Assembly: GCF_009758125.1 (NCBI RefSeq) | Contig: NZ_WRXO01000003.1 | Span: 620,001 to 684,000 of the forward strand | From: Chitinophaga oryziterrae | GTDB lineage: Bacteria; Bacteroidota; Bacteroidia; Chitinophagales; Chitinophagaceae | Direction: 5' to 3' | DNA length: 64,000 nucleotides | Position numbers and translations under genes: made by a program | Notes under the pieces: model-generated | What the model saw: the letters and a program-made list of their open reading frames with translations, nothing else | Database searches by the model: none | What the model was told of the DNA's origin: nothing | In this document: piece by piece, positions 20,001 through 28,383 of the stretch | Numbering within the stretch: position 1 is the stretch's first letter | Layout of the letters: each line of letters begins with the position of its first letter

Positions 20001-22593
20001 AGGTGGTAATCCCGTGTATAATAAACCAGGGACCATCTTTGTAAAATCTACAGATCAATTATCTACGGAGGACAGGATACTGTTTGAAAGTGTGGCCCGC
20101 GTGATCATCTATGATGATAGAGGCACTTTATCAGAACAGGTGAACAGGCATTACGGGGAGAAAATACTGCCACCGCTGCTTGAGACTAAACCGGTAGTAG
20201 CAAAGGACCTGCTGCCTTCCTCTATTTTAACTTTACCAAACGATCTTTTATTCTTTAACGGTACGGGTGGATTCACTCCGGATGGTAAAGAATACAAAAT
20301 CATTACAGATCAAAAACAAACCACACCGGCGCCCTGGGTAAACGTCATCGCCAATCCCAACTTCGGTACTGTTATCTCCGAAAGTGGTTCTGCCTATACA
20401 TGGGCAGTGAATGCACATGAATACCGTATTACTCCCTGGAGTAATGATCCGGTAAGTGATGTAGGGGGAGAAGCCTTTTACCTGCGTGATGAGGATACAG
20501 GCGCTTTCTGGTCGCCCGCACCTTTCCCTACCAGGTGGAACACGCCTTACATTATTACACACGGCTTTGGCTATACTACTTTTGAACACCAGGAACAGGG
20601 TATCTCCTCAGAGATGACTGTGTTTGTAGATAAAGCGTTACCGGTAAAGTTCATCGTAATAAAAGTAAAGAACAACTCGGGCAGGGAGCGTAAATTTTCT
20701 GCTACCGGCTTCATGGAAATGATACTGGGAGATGTACGTGCAAAAACGAACATGCACATTACTTCGGAACTGGATGAAGAAACAGGCGCTTTATTAATGA
20801 GGAATAAGTATAACACCGCTTTTGCAGAACGTGTTACTTTCTTCAAAATAAACGATGCTAACCAACTGAGTTTCTCCGCCGACCGTTCCGCCTTCATAGG
20901 CAGGAACAGGAACCTGTTAGATCCGCAGGCATTACATCGTAAAAAGCTGTCGGGCCGTAGTGGGGCAGGTATGGACCCATGCGCTGCATTACAGACGAAA
21001 TTCGACCTGCTGGATGGTGAAGAAAAGGACATTGTCTTCCAGCTGGGCTGCGAAGAAAATGTGCATGCAGCAAAAACACTGATAAAAAGATTTACGGACA
21101 AGGACATCGTGATGGCTGCTTTGCATGAAGTAAAGGCATACTGGAAAGATGTGATAGAGACCGTGCAGGTAAACACGCCTGATGTTTCGCTGAATATACT
21201 GGCCAATGGCTGGCTTACTTATCAGACGATGGCCTGCCGTGTGTTTGCACGCAGCGGATTTTATCAGTCGGGCGGTGCCTTCGGCTTCCGCGATCAGTTA
21301 CAGGACGTACTGGCTTTATTACCTGCCCGTCCGGAGCTGGCGAAACAGCAGATACTATTAAGTGCGTCCCGTCAGTTTGTGGAAGGGGATGTGCAGCATT
21401 GGTGGCATCCGCCTGAAGGTCGTGGTGTGCGTACACACTGCTCTGATGACCTGTTATGGTTACCTTTCGTGGTATCAGGATACCTGTCTGCTACCGGTGA
21501 CAAGGATATCCTGGATATCTCCGTAGGTTTCCTGGAATGCCGTGTGCTGCATCCTGAAGAGGATTCATTATACGACCTGCCCATCAGTGGCAACCATAGC
21601 GCTTCATTGTATGAACACTGTGTGCGTACCATTAAGCATAGCCTGCATTACGGAGTGCATGGGTTACCGCTGATCGGTTCGGGCGACTGGAACGATGGTA
21701 TGGACCAGGTAGGCCACAAAGGCAAGGGAGAGAGCGTATGGCTGGCATTTTTCCTGTACAATGTATTGCAGCGTTTTATAATAGTGGCAGAGAATTATGG
21801 AGACATGGGGTTTGCCGCTTCCTGTAAAAGAGAAGCGGAGAAATTGCAATTGAATATAGAAATTTCCGGATGGGATGGTGAATGGTACCTGCGTGCATTT
21901 TTTGATGATGGTTCTCCATTAGGATCCAAGGTGAATAGTGAATGCAGTATAGATGCCATTGCACAAAGCTGGTCTGTATTATCAGGGGCAGGTGATCCTA
22001 AACGGACAGGCATCGCGATGGCTTCTTTAAATAAACACCTGGTAAGAAGAGATCTGAAGCTGATACAGTTGCTGGACCCACCGTTCAATAACAATGGACC
22101 TAATCCCGGTTATATCAAAGGGTATGTACCGGGTGTAAGGGAAAATGGCGGACAGTATTCCCATGCGGCCATCTGGACGCTGATGGCCTTTGCTGCCTTG
22201 GGCGACCGTGAAAAGGTATGGGAACTGTTTGATATGATCCGTCCTTCCAGCCATTCCAATACGCAGATCTACAAAGTAGAACCTTATGTGATGGCAGCGG
22301 ATATTTACGCCAATGAATCGCATAAAGGTCGTGGTGGCTGGACATGGTACACCGGTTCTTCCGGATGGATGTACCAGTTCATCTTAGGCTCTTTGTTAGG
22401 CATGGAATTAAAGGGCGATCATCTGCACTTCAAACCTTGTTTCCCGCTGGAATGGCCATCTGTATCTATTACGTACAAGTATGGAACTTCCACGTATAAA
22501 ATCACCGTATTTCAAAAGGAAGGCGGAAAAGATATTGTAGCATTGACAGATGACGGACAGGAGCATGTTGTTGAGGTCTATGTACCGGTATAG
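14002..22593 (+). CDS. Giant cyclic beta-1,2-glucan synthase-like protein (GT84 and GH94-type modules)
   Basis: At about 2863 residues this matches the NdvB/Cgs family, which polymerises glucose from UDP-glucose, cyclises the chain and trims it. Visible parts in order: an N-terminal domain (about 1-410); membrane helices (about 435-500); a GT84 glycosyltransferase with LDSDTQLP near residue 654 and the RHHRWIRGDWQ motif near 799; more helices (about 835-1010); a glycoamylase-like region with FGYIGGEELTTRT near 1088 and GIPWGISESGYN; then repeated beta-sandwich modules; and a C-terminal GH94 phosphorylase-like domain with GSGDWNDGMDQVG near 2561. ATG at 14002 matches the family start. No glucan exporter gene lies nearby. 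Inner-membrane location is expected. Confidence 0.9.
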   Translation: MKVTTSTVFDILSRLRVYFQGDTNVRNYGIEEPFRSELYSSDQMNRHGQVVARSHKLMKKNASDQLLKRLDNNEVVLLEVRNVLVESIRNGKTITPAAEWLLDNFYLIEEQVVIAKKHLPKGYSEGLPYLADGVSAGMPRVYDIVLEIIAHSDGRVDAKSLSGFIFSYQTYTILELGELWAIPIMLRLAVIENLRRVSEKIALDMIDRNLADYWADRMMTTVTDEPGNLILTIADMVRAKPVLTGPFVAAFTRNLQGKGPALALPLNWMEQQLAGMGINSNDMVRQENQKQAADQVSVSNSIGTLRFLGATDWREFVEDLSSVEHILRKDATYPLMDFATRDRYRHVVEAISKASPLSETEVARKVLALAMEKLLTDVPHTDTSAGQTEVPASAKSERQNHVGYYLIDKGLKITEQAAGMRHSLKQNIFRFTRQMPVFLYLFSIAAITFILAGGMWWLAYQHGTSNPWILSLLGIIATFSASQLAVSLVNWFCTIWVRPTLLPRMDFSKGIPETCRSLVIIPTMLSGKGDIDDLVEALEIRFLANREANLHFGLLTDFMDAYDAVMPGDEALLEHVSSRINALNQKYKQPDIFFLFHRPRIWNKCERKWMGYERKRGKLSALNAFLRGKGQDAFSLIIGDTTLLHQVKYVITLDSDTQLPREAAWKFIATMAHPLNRAIYDKREKRVTEGYGILQPRVDSGIPKHATSLYLRMQGNVSGIDPYTKVSSDVYQDIFHEGSFIGKGIYDVDIFEQALRNVFPENRILSHDLLEGCYTRSGLLSDVLLYEENPAQYAADVKRHHRWIRGDWQIGAWMMPFVTNAKRRLVKNKLSGLSRWKIFDNLRRSLIPVSLLLLLLTGWTVLPFPWFWISVVTFIILLPVIIAAGWQLIHKPLDLALKAHLLEVAISVRDVLLRFLFGLAVLPYEALKNMDAIIRTNWRMIISHRKLLQWTPSATATRSTRYDVWSVYRSMWITPFLSLGCGSLFLCINHEAFFVAYPILTLWLFAPAFAWRLSKAEAEETNGLNEVQTLFLHRTARKTWAFFEDFVNEDENWLPPDNFQERPVPVIAHRTSPTNMGMALLANLTAYDFGYIGGEELTTRTANALETMGKLERYRGHFYNWYDTLSLLPMYPRYVSTVDSGNLAGHLFTLRQGLLALPEQPVLNANTWEGLITTCLIIRDIHHSEIIKNILTLLLAGNADLDQLLRLTDALARQHEKSGGEINKWIFKLSSRIKKIKEELHQLLPSPVPEKYARFVMTSLQDIKDFNPITYLQQENTAEEIVWLTAMQNANNIATERITLLETLAEQCEQLCDVEYEFLFNKSTSLLRIGYNVEEQRKDDSYYDLLASEARLGIFVAIAQGKLPQESWFALGRLLTNSGGDPILLSWSGSMFEYLMPQLVMPTYDNTLLYQTNKATVKRQIEYAGQRGIPWGISESGYNMVDAAMNYQYRAFGVPGLGLKRGLEEDLVIAPYATMLALMVLPARACTNLQLLSDEKFEGDYGFYEAVDYTSSRLPRGKTNSIVYSFMIHHQGMGLLSLAYVLLNKPMQQRFAAELRFQATLLLLQERIPRATLFYSHTADIIETHTAILDIPVRKSTANTVLPEIQLLSNGRYQVMISNSGGGYSRWKDMAVTRWREDATKDDRGAFCYIKDVQSGRFWSNTYQPTLHPPKGYEAVFSQGHVEFRRQDFNIDTRTEIVISPEDDVEMRRIRITNRGLAVKVLEITSYAEVVMAGQASDEAHPAFSNLFVQTEIIPENKAIFCTRRPRSEGEIPPWMFHLMSVHGVTTETVSYETDRLQFIGRGRTLVHPQSMDNELLSGNQGAVLDPIMSIRYRIVLRPNQTATIDLIYGISETREACEGLMHKYKDQYLKKRAFDLSWTHSQVLLRQINATEADAQLYDRLASAIIYSNPDLRADPAVILNNFRGQSGLWSHSVSGDLPIVLLHIYEQESIELVRQMVQAHAYWRLKGLEVDLIIWNEDHGTYRQLLQDLIQGLVAAETGGNPVYNKPGTIFVKSTDQLSTEDRILFESVARVIIYDDRGTLSEQVNRHYGEKILPPLLETKPVVAKDLLPSSILTLPNDLLFFNGTGGFTPDGKEYKIITDQKQTTPAPWVNVIANPNFGTVISESGSAYTWAVNAHEYRITPWSNDPVSDVGGEAFYLRDEDTGAFWSPAPFPTRWNTPYIITHGFGYTTFEHQEQGISSEMTVFVDKALPVKFIVIKVKNNSGRERKFSATGFMEMILGDVRAKTNMHITSELDEETGALLMRNKYNTAFAERVTFFKINDANQLSFSADRSAFIGRNRNLLDPQALHRKKLSGRSGAGMDPCAALQTKFDLLDGEEKDIVFQLGCEENVHAAKTLIKRFTDKDIVMAALHEVKAYWKDVIETVQVNTPDVSLNILANGWLTYQTMACRVFARSGFYQSGGAFGFRDQLQDVLALLPARPELAKQQILLSASRQFVEGDVQHWWHPPEGRGVRTHCSDDLLWLPFVVSGYLSATGDKDILDISVGFLECRVLHPEEDSLYDLPISGNHSASLYEHCVRTIKHSLHYGVHGLPLIGSGDWNDGMDQVGHKGKGESVWLAFFLYNVLQRFIIVAENYGDMGFAASCKREAEKLQLNIEISGWDGEWYLRAFFDDGSPLGSKVNSECSIDAIAQSWSVLSGAGDPKRTGIAMASLNKHLVRRDLKLIQLLDPPFNNNGPNPGYIKGYVPGVRENGGQYSHAAIWTLMAFAALGDREKVWELFDMIRPSSHSNTQIYKVEPYVMAADIYANESHKGRGGWTWYTGSSGWMYQFILGSLLGMELKGDHLHFKPCFPLEWPSVSITYKYGTSTYKITVFQKEGGKDIVALTDDGQEHVVEVYVPV

Positions 22594-22600
22594 GACTTTT

Positions 22601-22608
22601 TATTTTTG
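22601..22608 (+). promoter_or_regulatory. -7 promoter box (TATTTTTG) before msrB
   Basis: TATTTTTG matches TAnnTTTG and lies 37 bp before the msrB ATG, directly after the stop codon of the glucan synthase gene. It suggests that msrB has its own promoter. Confidence 0.4.
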
Positions 22609-22645
22609 CATCTTTTCTTTAATATTGATCGTATATATTAGTAAG

Positions 22646-23170
22646 ATGAAAAGACTGATTTGTTATATGATATTGCTGATGCCTGTGCTGGCCGTTCAGG
22701 CACAGCAGATCAAGTCGGCAAAGGGACATGAGAACAATCCGTATTATTCCAACACGGATACTACGCCTTTAAAAGTAACAGATGCGGAATGGAAGAAGAT
22801 CCTTTCCCCTGAGTTATATGCTACAGCAAGAGAACAGGCAACAGAAAGGCCATTTACCGGTCAGTACTGGGATTCAGAGGCCAGGGGAACGTATTACTGT
22901 GCGGTATGCGGGAATTTGTTATTCAGATCAGATGCTAAGTTCTCCAGCACTTGTGGATGGCCCAGCTTTTTCGAACCTTCCAGGGAGAACAGTGTTATCT
23001 ACCGTTCAGATACCTCTTATGGTATGGACCGTACGGAAGTACTGTGTGCGAGGTGTAATTCTCATCTGGGGCATATATTTGATGATGGTCCGCCACCCAC
23101 CCATAAGCGGTTTTGCATGAACTCAATTTCTCTTGATTTTCAACCGGATAGACCAAAGGGAAAGAAATAG
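22646..23170 (+). CDS. msrB: Exported peptide-methionine (R)-S-oxide reductase
   Basis: MsrB reduces methionine-R-sulfoxide in damaged proteins. The 174-residue protein has a signal peptide (KRLICYMILLMPVLAVQAQ), so it acts in the envelope. Its zinc site is formed by two CxxC pairs (YYCAVCGN and LCARCNSH). The catalytic Cys lies in KRFCMNSISL, and a potential resolving Cys in SSTCGWPSFFEPS. Length and motif order are normal for the family. It converges on an esterase gene and shares a terminator with it. ATG at 22646 gives a proper signal peptide; a longer upstream extension overlaps the previous gene and is rejected. Confidence 0.93.
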   Translation: MKRLICYMILLMPVLAVQAQQIKSAKGHENNPYYSNTDTTPLKVTDAEWKKILSPELYATAREQATERPFTGQYWDSEARGTYYCAVCGNLLFRSDAKFSSTCGWPSFFEPSRENSVIYRSDTSYGMDRTEVLCARCNSHLGHIFDDGPPPTHKRFCMNSISLDFQPDRPKGKK

Positions 23171-23209
23171 GATAAGTCGCCCGTTTAAAGGGCGACTTAT
23201 CCTATTTCT
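23163..23209. terminator. Shared terminator hairpin with 20-bp perfect arms
   Basis: The arms at 23163-23182 and 23190-23209 are perfect complements (AGAAATAGGATAAGTCGCCC) with a 7-base loop. The left arm includes the msrB stop codon (TAG at 23168-23170) and the right arm reaches into the esterase stop codon (23208-23210), so one hairpin ends both convergent genes. Confidence 0.75.
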
Positions 23210-24245
23210 ATTTTAAATATTTCCTCAGCTCTGCAGCTGCGTGTATGAACATTGATTTGGTCGTAGGTAATTCTGCTAATCCGTTCAGCAATCCAAAATC
23301 ATGGATTACACCGTTATAACGCACGGTAGTCACTGTTACCCCTGCTTCATCTAATTTACGTCCAAATGCTTCACCACCATCACGCAGGATATCATTCTCT
23401 GCTACCTGGATCAATACGGGCGGTAATCCTTTCAGTTCTTCCAGACTTGCCTGTAACGGAGACGCATAAATTTCTTTGCGTTGATTCGGATCTGTGGTAT
23501 ACTGATCGTACATCCATTTCATTAATGGCGTAGTTAAGAAACGCTGTGCACCATACAGTCTGTAAGATTCTGTATCAAAGTCTGCATCAACGATGGGCCA
23601 CATCATAATTAACAATTTGATATGTGGTCCTTTTTTATCTTTTGCCATCAGACCTGTAACGGCCGTCATATTACCACCTACGCTGTTACCTACTACTGCC
23701 AGGTTTTTACCATCTACATTAATCTCGTTGCCATGTTCAGCAACCCATTTGGTGGCCGCATATATTTCATTAATGGCCTGTGGGTAATGTGCTTCAGGAG
23801 AAGGTGTATAGTTAACAAATACGGCCGCATAACCGGACAGTACCACCAGGTCGCGTACCATACGTTTATGTGTAGGATAATCACCGAGTATCCAGCCACC
23901 ACCATGGATGAAAATAAATACGGGCAGTTTTCCCTTAGCGCCTGCAGGGCGAACGATATTTAATTTAACAGTGTATCCATCGCTGGTGATTGTTTTTTCA
24001 GACTCTTCGATACCGGAAAGATCTACTTTAAAAGCATTCTGTGCATCTACAAGTACTTTACGGGCCTGGTCTTTTGGCAAACTTTCAACAGGCGCGCCAC
24101 CTGCGTTCAATGGTTTTAAAAACTCTTTTACCGCTTTCAGCAGATGCGGGTCAGTTGCATAATCGGGTGCTTGCTGGGCCATAGAGGATGGGTTTTTAAA
24201 TGTGAATAATACCAGAAGTAACAGTGCAATTTTTGAAATGTTCAT
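23208..24245 (-). CDS. Exported alpha/beta hydrolase, hormone-sensitive lipase-like esterase
   Basis: This 345-residue esterase-type hydrolase has a signal peptide (NISKIALLLLVLFTFKNPSS) and therefore an envelope location. The oxyanion motif HGGGW and the nucleophile motif GNSVGGN (GxSxG) mark the HSL/alpha-beta hydrolase-3 family. The acid is likely the Asp in AENDIL and the base the His in VIHDFGLL. The ATG at 24245 starts directly with the signal peptide; a longer start at 24272 is less likely. It is divergent from the hybrid two-component regulator, with about 100 bp between starts. Natural substrate unknown; small acyl esters are typical. Confidence 0.88.
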   Translation of the reverse strand: MNISKIALLLLVLFTFKNPSSMAQQAPDYATDPHLLKAVKEFLKPLNAGGAPVESLPKDQARKVLVDAQNAFKVDLSGIEESEKTITSDGYTVKLNIVRPAGAKGKLPVFIFIHGGGWILGDYPTHKRMVRDLVVLSGYAAVFVNYTPSPEAHYPQAINEIYAATKWVAEHGNEINVDGKNLAVVGNSVGGNMTAVTGLMAKDKKGPHIKLLIMMWPIVDADFDTESYRLYGAQRFLTTPLMKWMYDQYTTDPNQRKEIYASPLQASLEELKGLPPVLIQVAENDILRDGGEAFGRKLDEAGVTVTTVRYNGVIHDFGLLNGLAELPTTKSMFIHAAAELRKYLK

Positions 24246-24348
24246 ATACCTGTGTTTATTTGACAGGTACAAAGCTATTCCTGATCCGGACGATAGTCAA
24301 TGTATAAATTACAATAACTGTTGTATATTATACGTCTTAAATGGAGGT

Positions 24349-27300
24349 ATGGGGACAAAGATCAGAATATTGCTATTGGCATTTATTGCCGGCAATCTGT
24401 GTGCCATTGGGGATCCTGTCAGGAATCTCGGAATAGAGAACGGATTGTCAAACAATGCAGTGGTAAACGTTTACCAGGATTATAAAGGCTTTATGTGGTT
24501 TGGTACGTACGATGGACTAAACCGTTATGACGGATATAAATTCAAAATCTACAGAAATAAGGTAGGGGATAGCACCTCTCTTATTGATAATGGAATATAT
24601 ACGATTGAAGGTGATGCCAGTCACCAGTTATGGGTAGGTGGACGCAAAGGGCTCTGCATCCTCAGCAATGAGCATTTTTATAAGGCCAGATATGCCGGCA
24701 GTGGTAAAATAGTGGAGGGGAATATCCATGTCATTAAAGCAGGAAAGAATGGCATTATGCTGGTGGGATCAGAAAACAGCGGGCTGATCGTATTTGACGG
24801 GAATTATATCAGTGGCAGGCGGATACCACTGGAGAAAAGCACAGACTATGAGGTGACGGCTATTGATTATGACCCCGCAGGTAATGCCTGGATCTTTGTA
24901 CAGGGCATAGGCTTATGCAAATATGATCATAATAAGATCTCCGTCATCAACCAGCAGATCAGAATGGCCAACTATCTCAGATTCGATAAAAACGGGGTTT
25001 TGTGGCTGGGAACTGATCAGGGGCTTTTCAAATATGCGGCTACTTACTCCGGTAATTATCTACCGGAAAACACTAAAGTAGTGAACCTCTGTGTAGATAA
25101 ACAGGGGATGCTATGGGTCGCTTCTGATGGTCATGGTATCTTCTTACTAAAGGATAGCACAGCAATCCCTTATAATAAACAACTCAGTAGTAATTCAGTT
25201 TATTCTATATATGAAGACCGGGAAGGCCGGAAATGGATAGGTACTTTAAGAGGGGGCGTTAATATTATAGAACCCCGCCAGGATCTATTTGAAAAACATG
25301 CCTTTAATAATGCCGGGGCTGTCAATAATTTTATTCTTTCCTTTTGTGAAGGCAGCGGAAAGAATATCTGGATAGGAACGGACGGGGGCGGATTAAAATA
25401 CTGGAACAGGGAAACGAATACCACCAAAGACTATCATACTACCAGCAGCAACTTTATCACCGGGATCATGAAAGATTCCCGGGATGATATCTGGGTAGCT
25501 ACCTGGTTCGGGGGCATTAACCGGTATAATAAATCTACCGATGCCTTTGATCATTTTGCCTGTTTTAATCCTTTTACCAGAACAGAAGAGAACAATGTCT
25601 GGGCGATATATGAGGATGCGCAAAAGCGTATCTGGGCCAGTACGACCAATAACGGTACACTATATCTCTTTAATCGTGCCACCAATGATTTTGAGCTGTT
25701 TGATAAAAGCCTCATTAATATCCAATCCCTGGCGGAGGATAGCAAGGGCAATATGTGGGGAGGGAACTATTCTTCTTTAATCAGGATAGACAGGGAGCAT
25801 AAACAGCATAAGACCTATTCTGTTGGTTATACTGTGCGCTGTATTCATGAAGATACGCATGGGCGTTTCTGGGTAGGTACGGAAGGGGGCGGACTCCTGC
25901 TTTTTAATCCGGCCAACGGTAAATTCACCCGCTTTACAGATGCTGACGGATTGCCGAACAACTCCATTCTCCGCATGCTGGAAGATAACCAGGGCTACCT
26001 GTGGCTGAGTACCTTCAACGGGCTGGCACGGTTTGACCCTGAATTACGTACCTGCAGGAACTTTTCCCAGTCGGACGGACTGCAAAGCAACCAGTTTGCC
26101 TATAATGCTGCTATTAAATTAAGGTCGGGGGAGTTTATGTTCGGCGGGATCAAAGGCTTTAATATTTTCAATCCTGATAGTATTTATGAACGGAATAGTA
26201 TGGCCCCGGTATTCCTTACCGGTATCCGTATTAATAATGTTCCTGTCGAAAAGAATGATGCCTATGTATCTAAAAAGTTGATGGAGAATGTGCTGGAACT
26301 GACGATCCCCTACGACAAGGCGGCTGTGTCCTTAGACTTTGTAGCCCTGGAATATTCCTCGCCCGACAAGATCAGCTATGCTTACCTGCTGGATGGCTGG
26401 GATAAAATGTGGAACTACGTAGGAGAATCCCGTACCGCTAACTATACCCGTTTGCAGGAAGGGAATTATGTGTTCAGGATCAAAACCACCAATGCAGATG
26501 GCAAATGGGGACGTGAGACAGAAACCCTGCGGATCATCATTCTGCCCCCCTGGTACAGGACCTGGTGGGCATATGGCCTGTATATCGCCTTTGTAGTTAT
26601 TGGTATTTACCTGTTTATACAGTATCAATCCAGGCAGGAAAGACTGAAATACGAAATTAAACTGGCGCACCTGGAAAATGAAAAGGAGAAGGAGATCAAT
26701 GAAAGGAAATTATCCTTCTTTACTAATATCTCCCATGAATTCAGGACCCCTCTCACTTTAATCATTAATCCCCTGAAAGAATTAATGGAGAAAAGAGGGA
26801 CGGAATTAAATGTAGTATACAGGAATGCCCGGCGTTTATTAAGCCTGGTAGACCAGCTCCTGCTTTTCCGTAAGGCAGACAGTGAGGGCGACCGGCTTAA
26901 AATTACCCGGTTGGATGTTGTGACATTATCTAATGAAGTATTCCTCTGCTTTACCCAACAGGCTAAAACCAGGAATATTAAATACGATTTTATTACCGGG
27001 GAGGAGAAGCTGGAGATATATGCCGATTATGAAAAGATAGAGATCGCGCTTTTTAACCTGGTGTCTAATGCGTTTAAATTTACGCCTGATGGAGGGAGTA
27101 TAGGATTTGAGATCCATAAGAAAGAAGGAGCCGTGGAGATTATGGTGAGGGATAGCGGTTGTGGTATTGCCCCGGCCATAGGGGATAAGATCTTTGAAAA
27201 GTTCCGGCAGGCAGATAGTAACCGCTCCGGTTTCGGAATAGGCCTTTATTTAGTGAAGCATTTTGTGGAGAAACATGAAGGGACTATTCATTACATAAGT

Positions 27301-28260
27301 AAGCTGAATGAGGGCACCACTTTTGTAATCACATTAAAACAAGGTACGGCGGAGCTTTTAACCGAAGAAAGCGGGGGAAGGTCTGGTTTACTGGAAGAAC
27401 TGATAGATGAGGCCCCGGTAAATACTTATAAACGTCCGCAGACAGCGGAACTGATCACGGAAAAACGCTCTATCCTTGTGATAGACGATAATGCTGAAAT
27501 AAGGCAATATTTGCAACAACTATTTGATGGTCAGTTTATTGTGTATGAAGCAGATAACGGAGACGAAGGTTTTACGGCTGTGCAGAAATATATGCCGGAC
27601 CTGGTGATCAGCGATATTCATATGCAGGGTATGGACGGGGTGGAACTCTGTTCGCGTATCAAACAAACGGATAATATCAGCCATATCCCGGTTATTCTGC
27701 TTACTTCTACTTCTTCGGCCGATATCCGTCTGAAAGGGATTGAAGGAGGGGCGGATGATTATATCACCAAACCTTTCGACCATGATCTGCTGCTGGTAAA
27801 GGTGCAGACCATTATAAAGAACCGGAATTTATTGAGACAATACTTCCTGGAGAACATCACGCTTAAAAAGAGTATGGTGAAAGTGCCGGCGGAATACCAG
27901 GATTTCCTCAAAAAATGTATTGATATCGTGGAAGCTAACCTTTCCAATGAGGATTTCTCTATTAAAACGTTCACACAGGCGATAGGAATGAGTCATTCCA
28001 GCTTATATAAAAAGGTAAAGTCTATTTCCGGACAAACAGTAAATGCCTTTATCCGCTCTATCCGTTTGAGGAGGGCCGCCGTATTAATGCTGAAGGAAAA
28101 TTATACGATCAACCAGGCAGCTTTCCAGGTAGGTATCGGAGATGTTAAATATTTCAGAGAGCAATTTTTCAAACTATTCGGGATGAATCCTTCAGAATAT
28201 CTGAAGAAGTACAAACATTCCTTCAACCAGGACCTGAACGTGATAAAAACAGACGATTAA
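24349..28260 (+). CDS. Hybrid two-component system regulator (sensor kinase, receiver and AraC output in one protein)
   Basis: This 1303-residue HTCS senses an oligosaccharide in the periplasm and activates the adjacent polysaccharide locus. It has a signal peptide (TKIRILLLAFIAGNLCAI), two seven-bladed-propeller repeat blocks (many WxGT and DGLxR motifs, residues ~25-650), a Y_Y_Y domain, and a membrane helix near 740-760. A HisKA domain with phospho-accepting His796 (ISHEFRTP) is followed by HATPase_c (DSGCGIAP, GFGIGLYL), a receiver with Asp1089 (VISDIHM), and a C-terminal AraC helix-turn-helix domain. GGAGG lies just before the ATG at 24349 and fixes the start. SusC follows 123 bp downstream, so the locus is its probable target. 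Confidence 0.95.
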   Translation: MGTKIRILLLAFIAGNLCAIGDPVRNLGIENGLSNNAVVNVYQDYKGFMWFGTYDGLNRYDGYKFKIYRNKVGDSTSLIDNGIYTIEGDASHQLWVGGRKGLCILSNEHFYKARYAGSGKIVEGNIHVIKAGKNGIMLVGSENSGLIVFDGNYISGRRIPLEKSTDYEVTAIDYDPAGNAWIFVQGIGLCKYDHNKISVINQQIRMANYLRFDKNGVLWLGTDQGLFKYAATYSGNYLPENTKVVNLCVDKQGMLWVASDGHGIFLLKDSTAIPYNKQLSSNSVYSIYEDREGRKWIGTLRGGVNIIEPRQDLFEKHAFNNAGAVNNFILSFCEGSGKNIWIGTDGGGLKYWNRETNTTKDYHTTSSNFITGIMKDSRDDIWVATWFGGINRYNKSTDAFDHFACFNPFTRTEENNVWAIYEDAQKRIWASTTNNGTLYLFNRATNDFELFDKSLINIQSLAEDSKGNMWGGNYSSLIRIDREHKQHKTYSVGYTVRCIHEDTHGRFWVGTEGGGLLLFNPANGKFTRFTDADGLPNNSILRMLEDNQGYLWLSTFNGLARFDPELRTCRNFSQSDGLQSNQFAYNAAIKLRSGEFMFGGIKGFNIFNPDSIYERNSMAPVFLTGIRINNVPVEKNDAYVSKKLMENVLELTIPYDKAAVSLDFVALEYSSPDKISYAYLLDGWDKMWNYVGESRTANYTRLQEGNYVFRIKTTNADGKWGRETETLRIIILPPWYRTWWAYGLYIAFVVIGIYLFIQYQSRQERLKYEIKLAHLENEKEKEINERKLSFFTNISHEFRTPLTLIINPLKELMEKRGTELNVVYRNARRLLSLVDQLLLFRKADSEGDRLKITRLDVVTLSNEVFLCFTQQAKTRNIKYDFITGEEKLEIYADYEKIEIALFNLVSNAFKFTPDGGSIGFEIHKKEGAVEIMVRDSGCGIAPAIGDKIFEKFRQADSNRSGFGIGLYLVKHFVEKHEGTIHYISKLNEGTTFVITLKQGTAELLTEESGGRSGLLEELIDEAPVNTYKRPQTAELITEKRSILVIDDNAEIRQYLQQLFDGQFIVYEADNGDEGFTAVQKYMPDLVISDIHMQGMDGVELCSRIKQTDNISHIPVILLTSTSSADIRLKGIEGGADDYITKPFDHDLLLVKVQTIIKNRNLLRQYFLENITLKKSMVKVPAEYQDFLKKCIDIVEANLSNEDFSIKTFTQAIGMSHSSLYKKVKSISGQTVNAFIRSIRLRRAAVLMLKENYTINQAAFQVGIGDVKYFREQFFKLFGMNPSEYLKKYKHSFNQDLNVIKTDD

Positions 28261-28267
28261 ATACGAT

Positions 28268-28326
28268 TTTACCCCCTCTTTTAAATGATTTACCCCCTCT
28301 GCGGGGTTGTTTTATCCCCCTATTTT
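28268..28326 (+). promoter_or_regulatory. Phased direct repeats upstream of susC, candidate HTCS operator
   Basis: TTTACCCCCTCT occurs exactly at 28268-28279 and 28289-28300, starts 21 bp apart (two helical turns). A degenerate third copy, TTTATCCCCCTAT, begins at 28311, 22 bp further on. AraC-type domains typically bind such phased direct repeats next to the promoter. The second copy also overlaps a small hairpin (ACCCC...GGGGT, then TGTTTT) that could be a weak terminator for the regulator gene. Confidence 0.55.
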
Positions 28327-28383
28327 GCGTTCATAATACCACGTATAATATAGTCAACCAACTATTTATCAATTAAAAAAGGA

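Noticed and set aside
20571..21206. Long minus-strand open frame (211 codons) inside the glucan synthase gene
   Set aside because: It is antisense to a conserved GH94-type region, is Ser/Phe-rich without family motifs, and is typical of shadow frames.
24202..24348. Longer start for the hybrid two-component regulator
   Set aside because: It would overlap the divergent esterase start and bury the signal peptide; GGAGG before the ATG at 24349 supports the shorter form.
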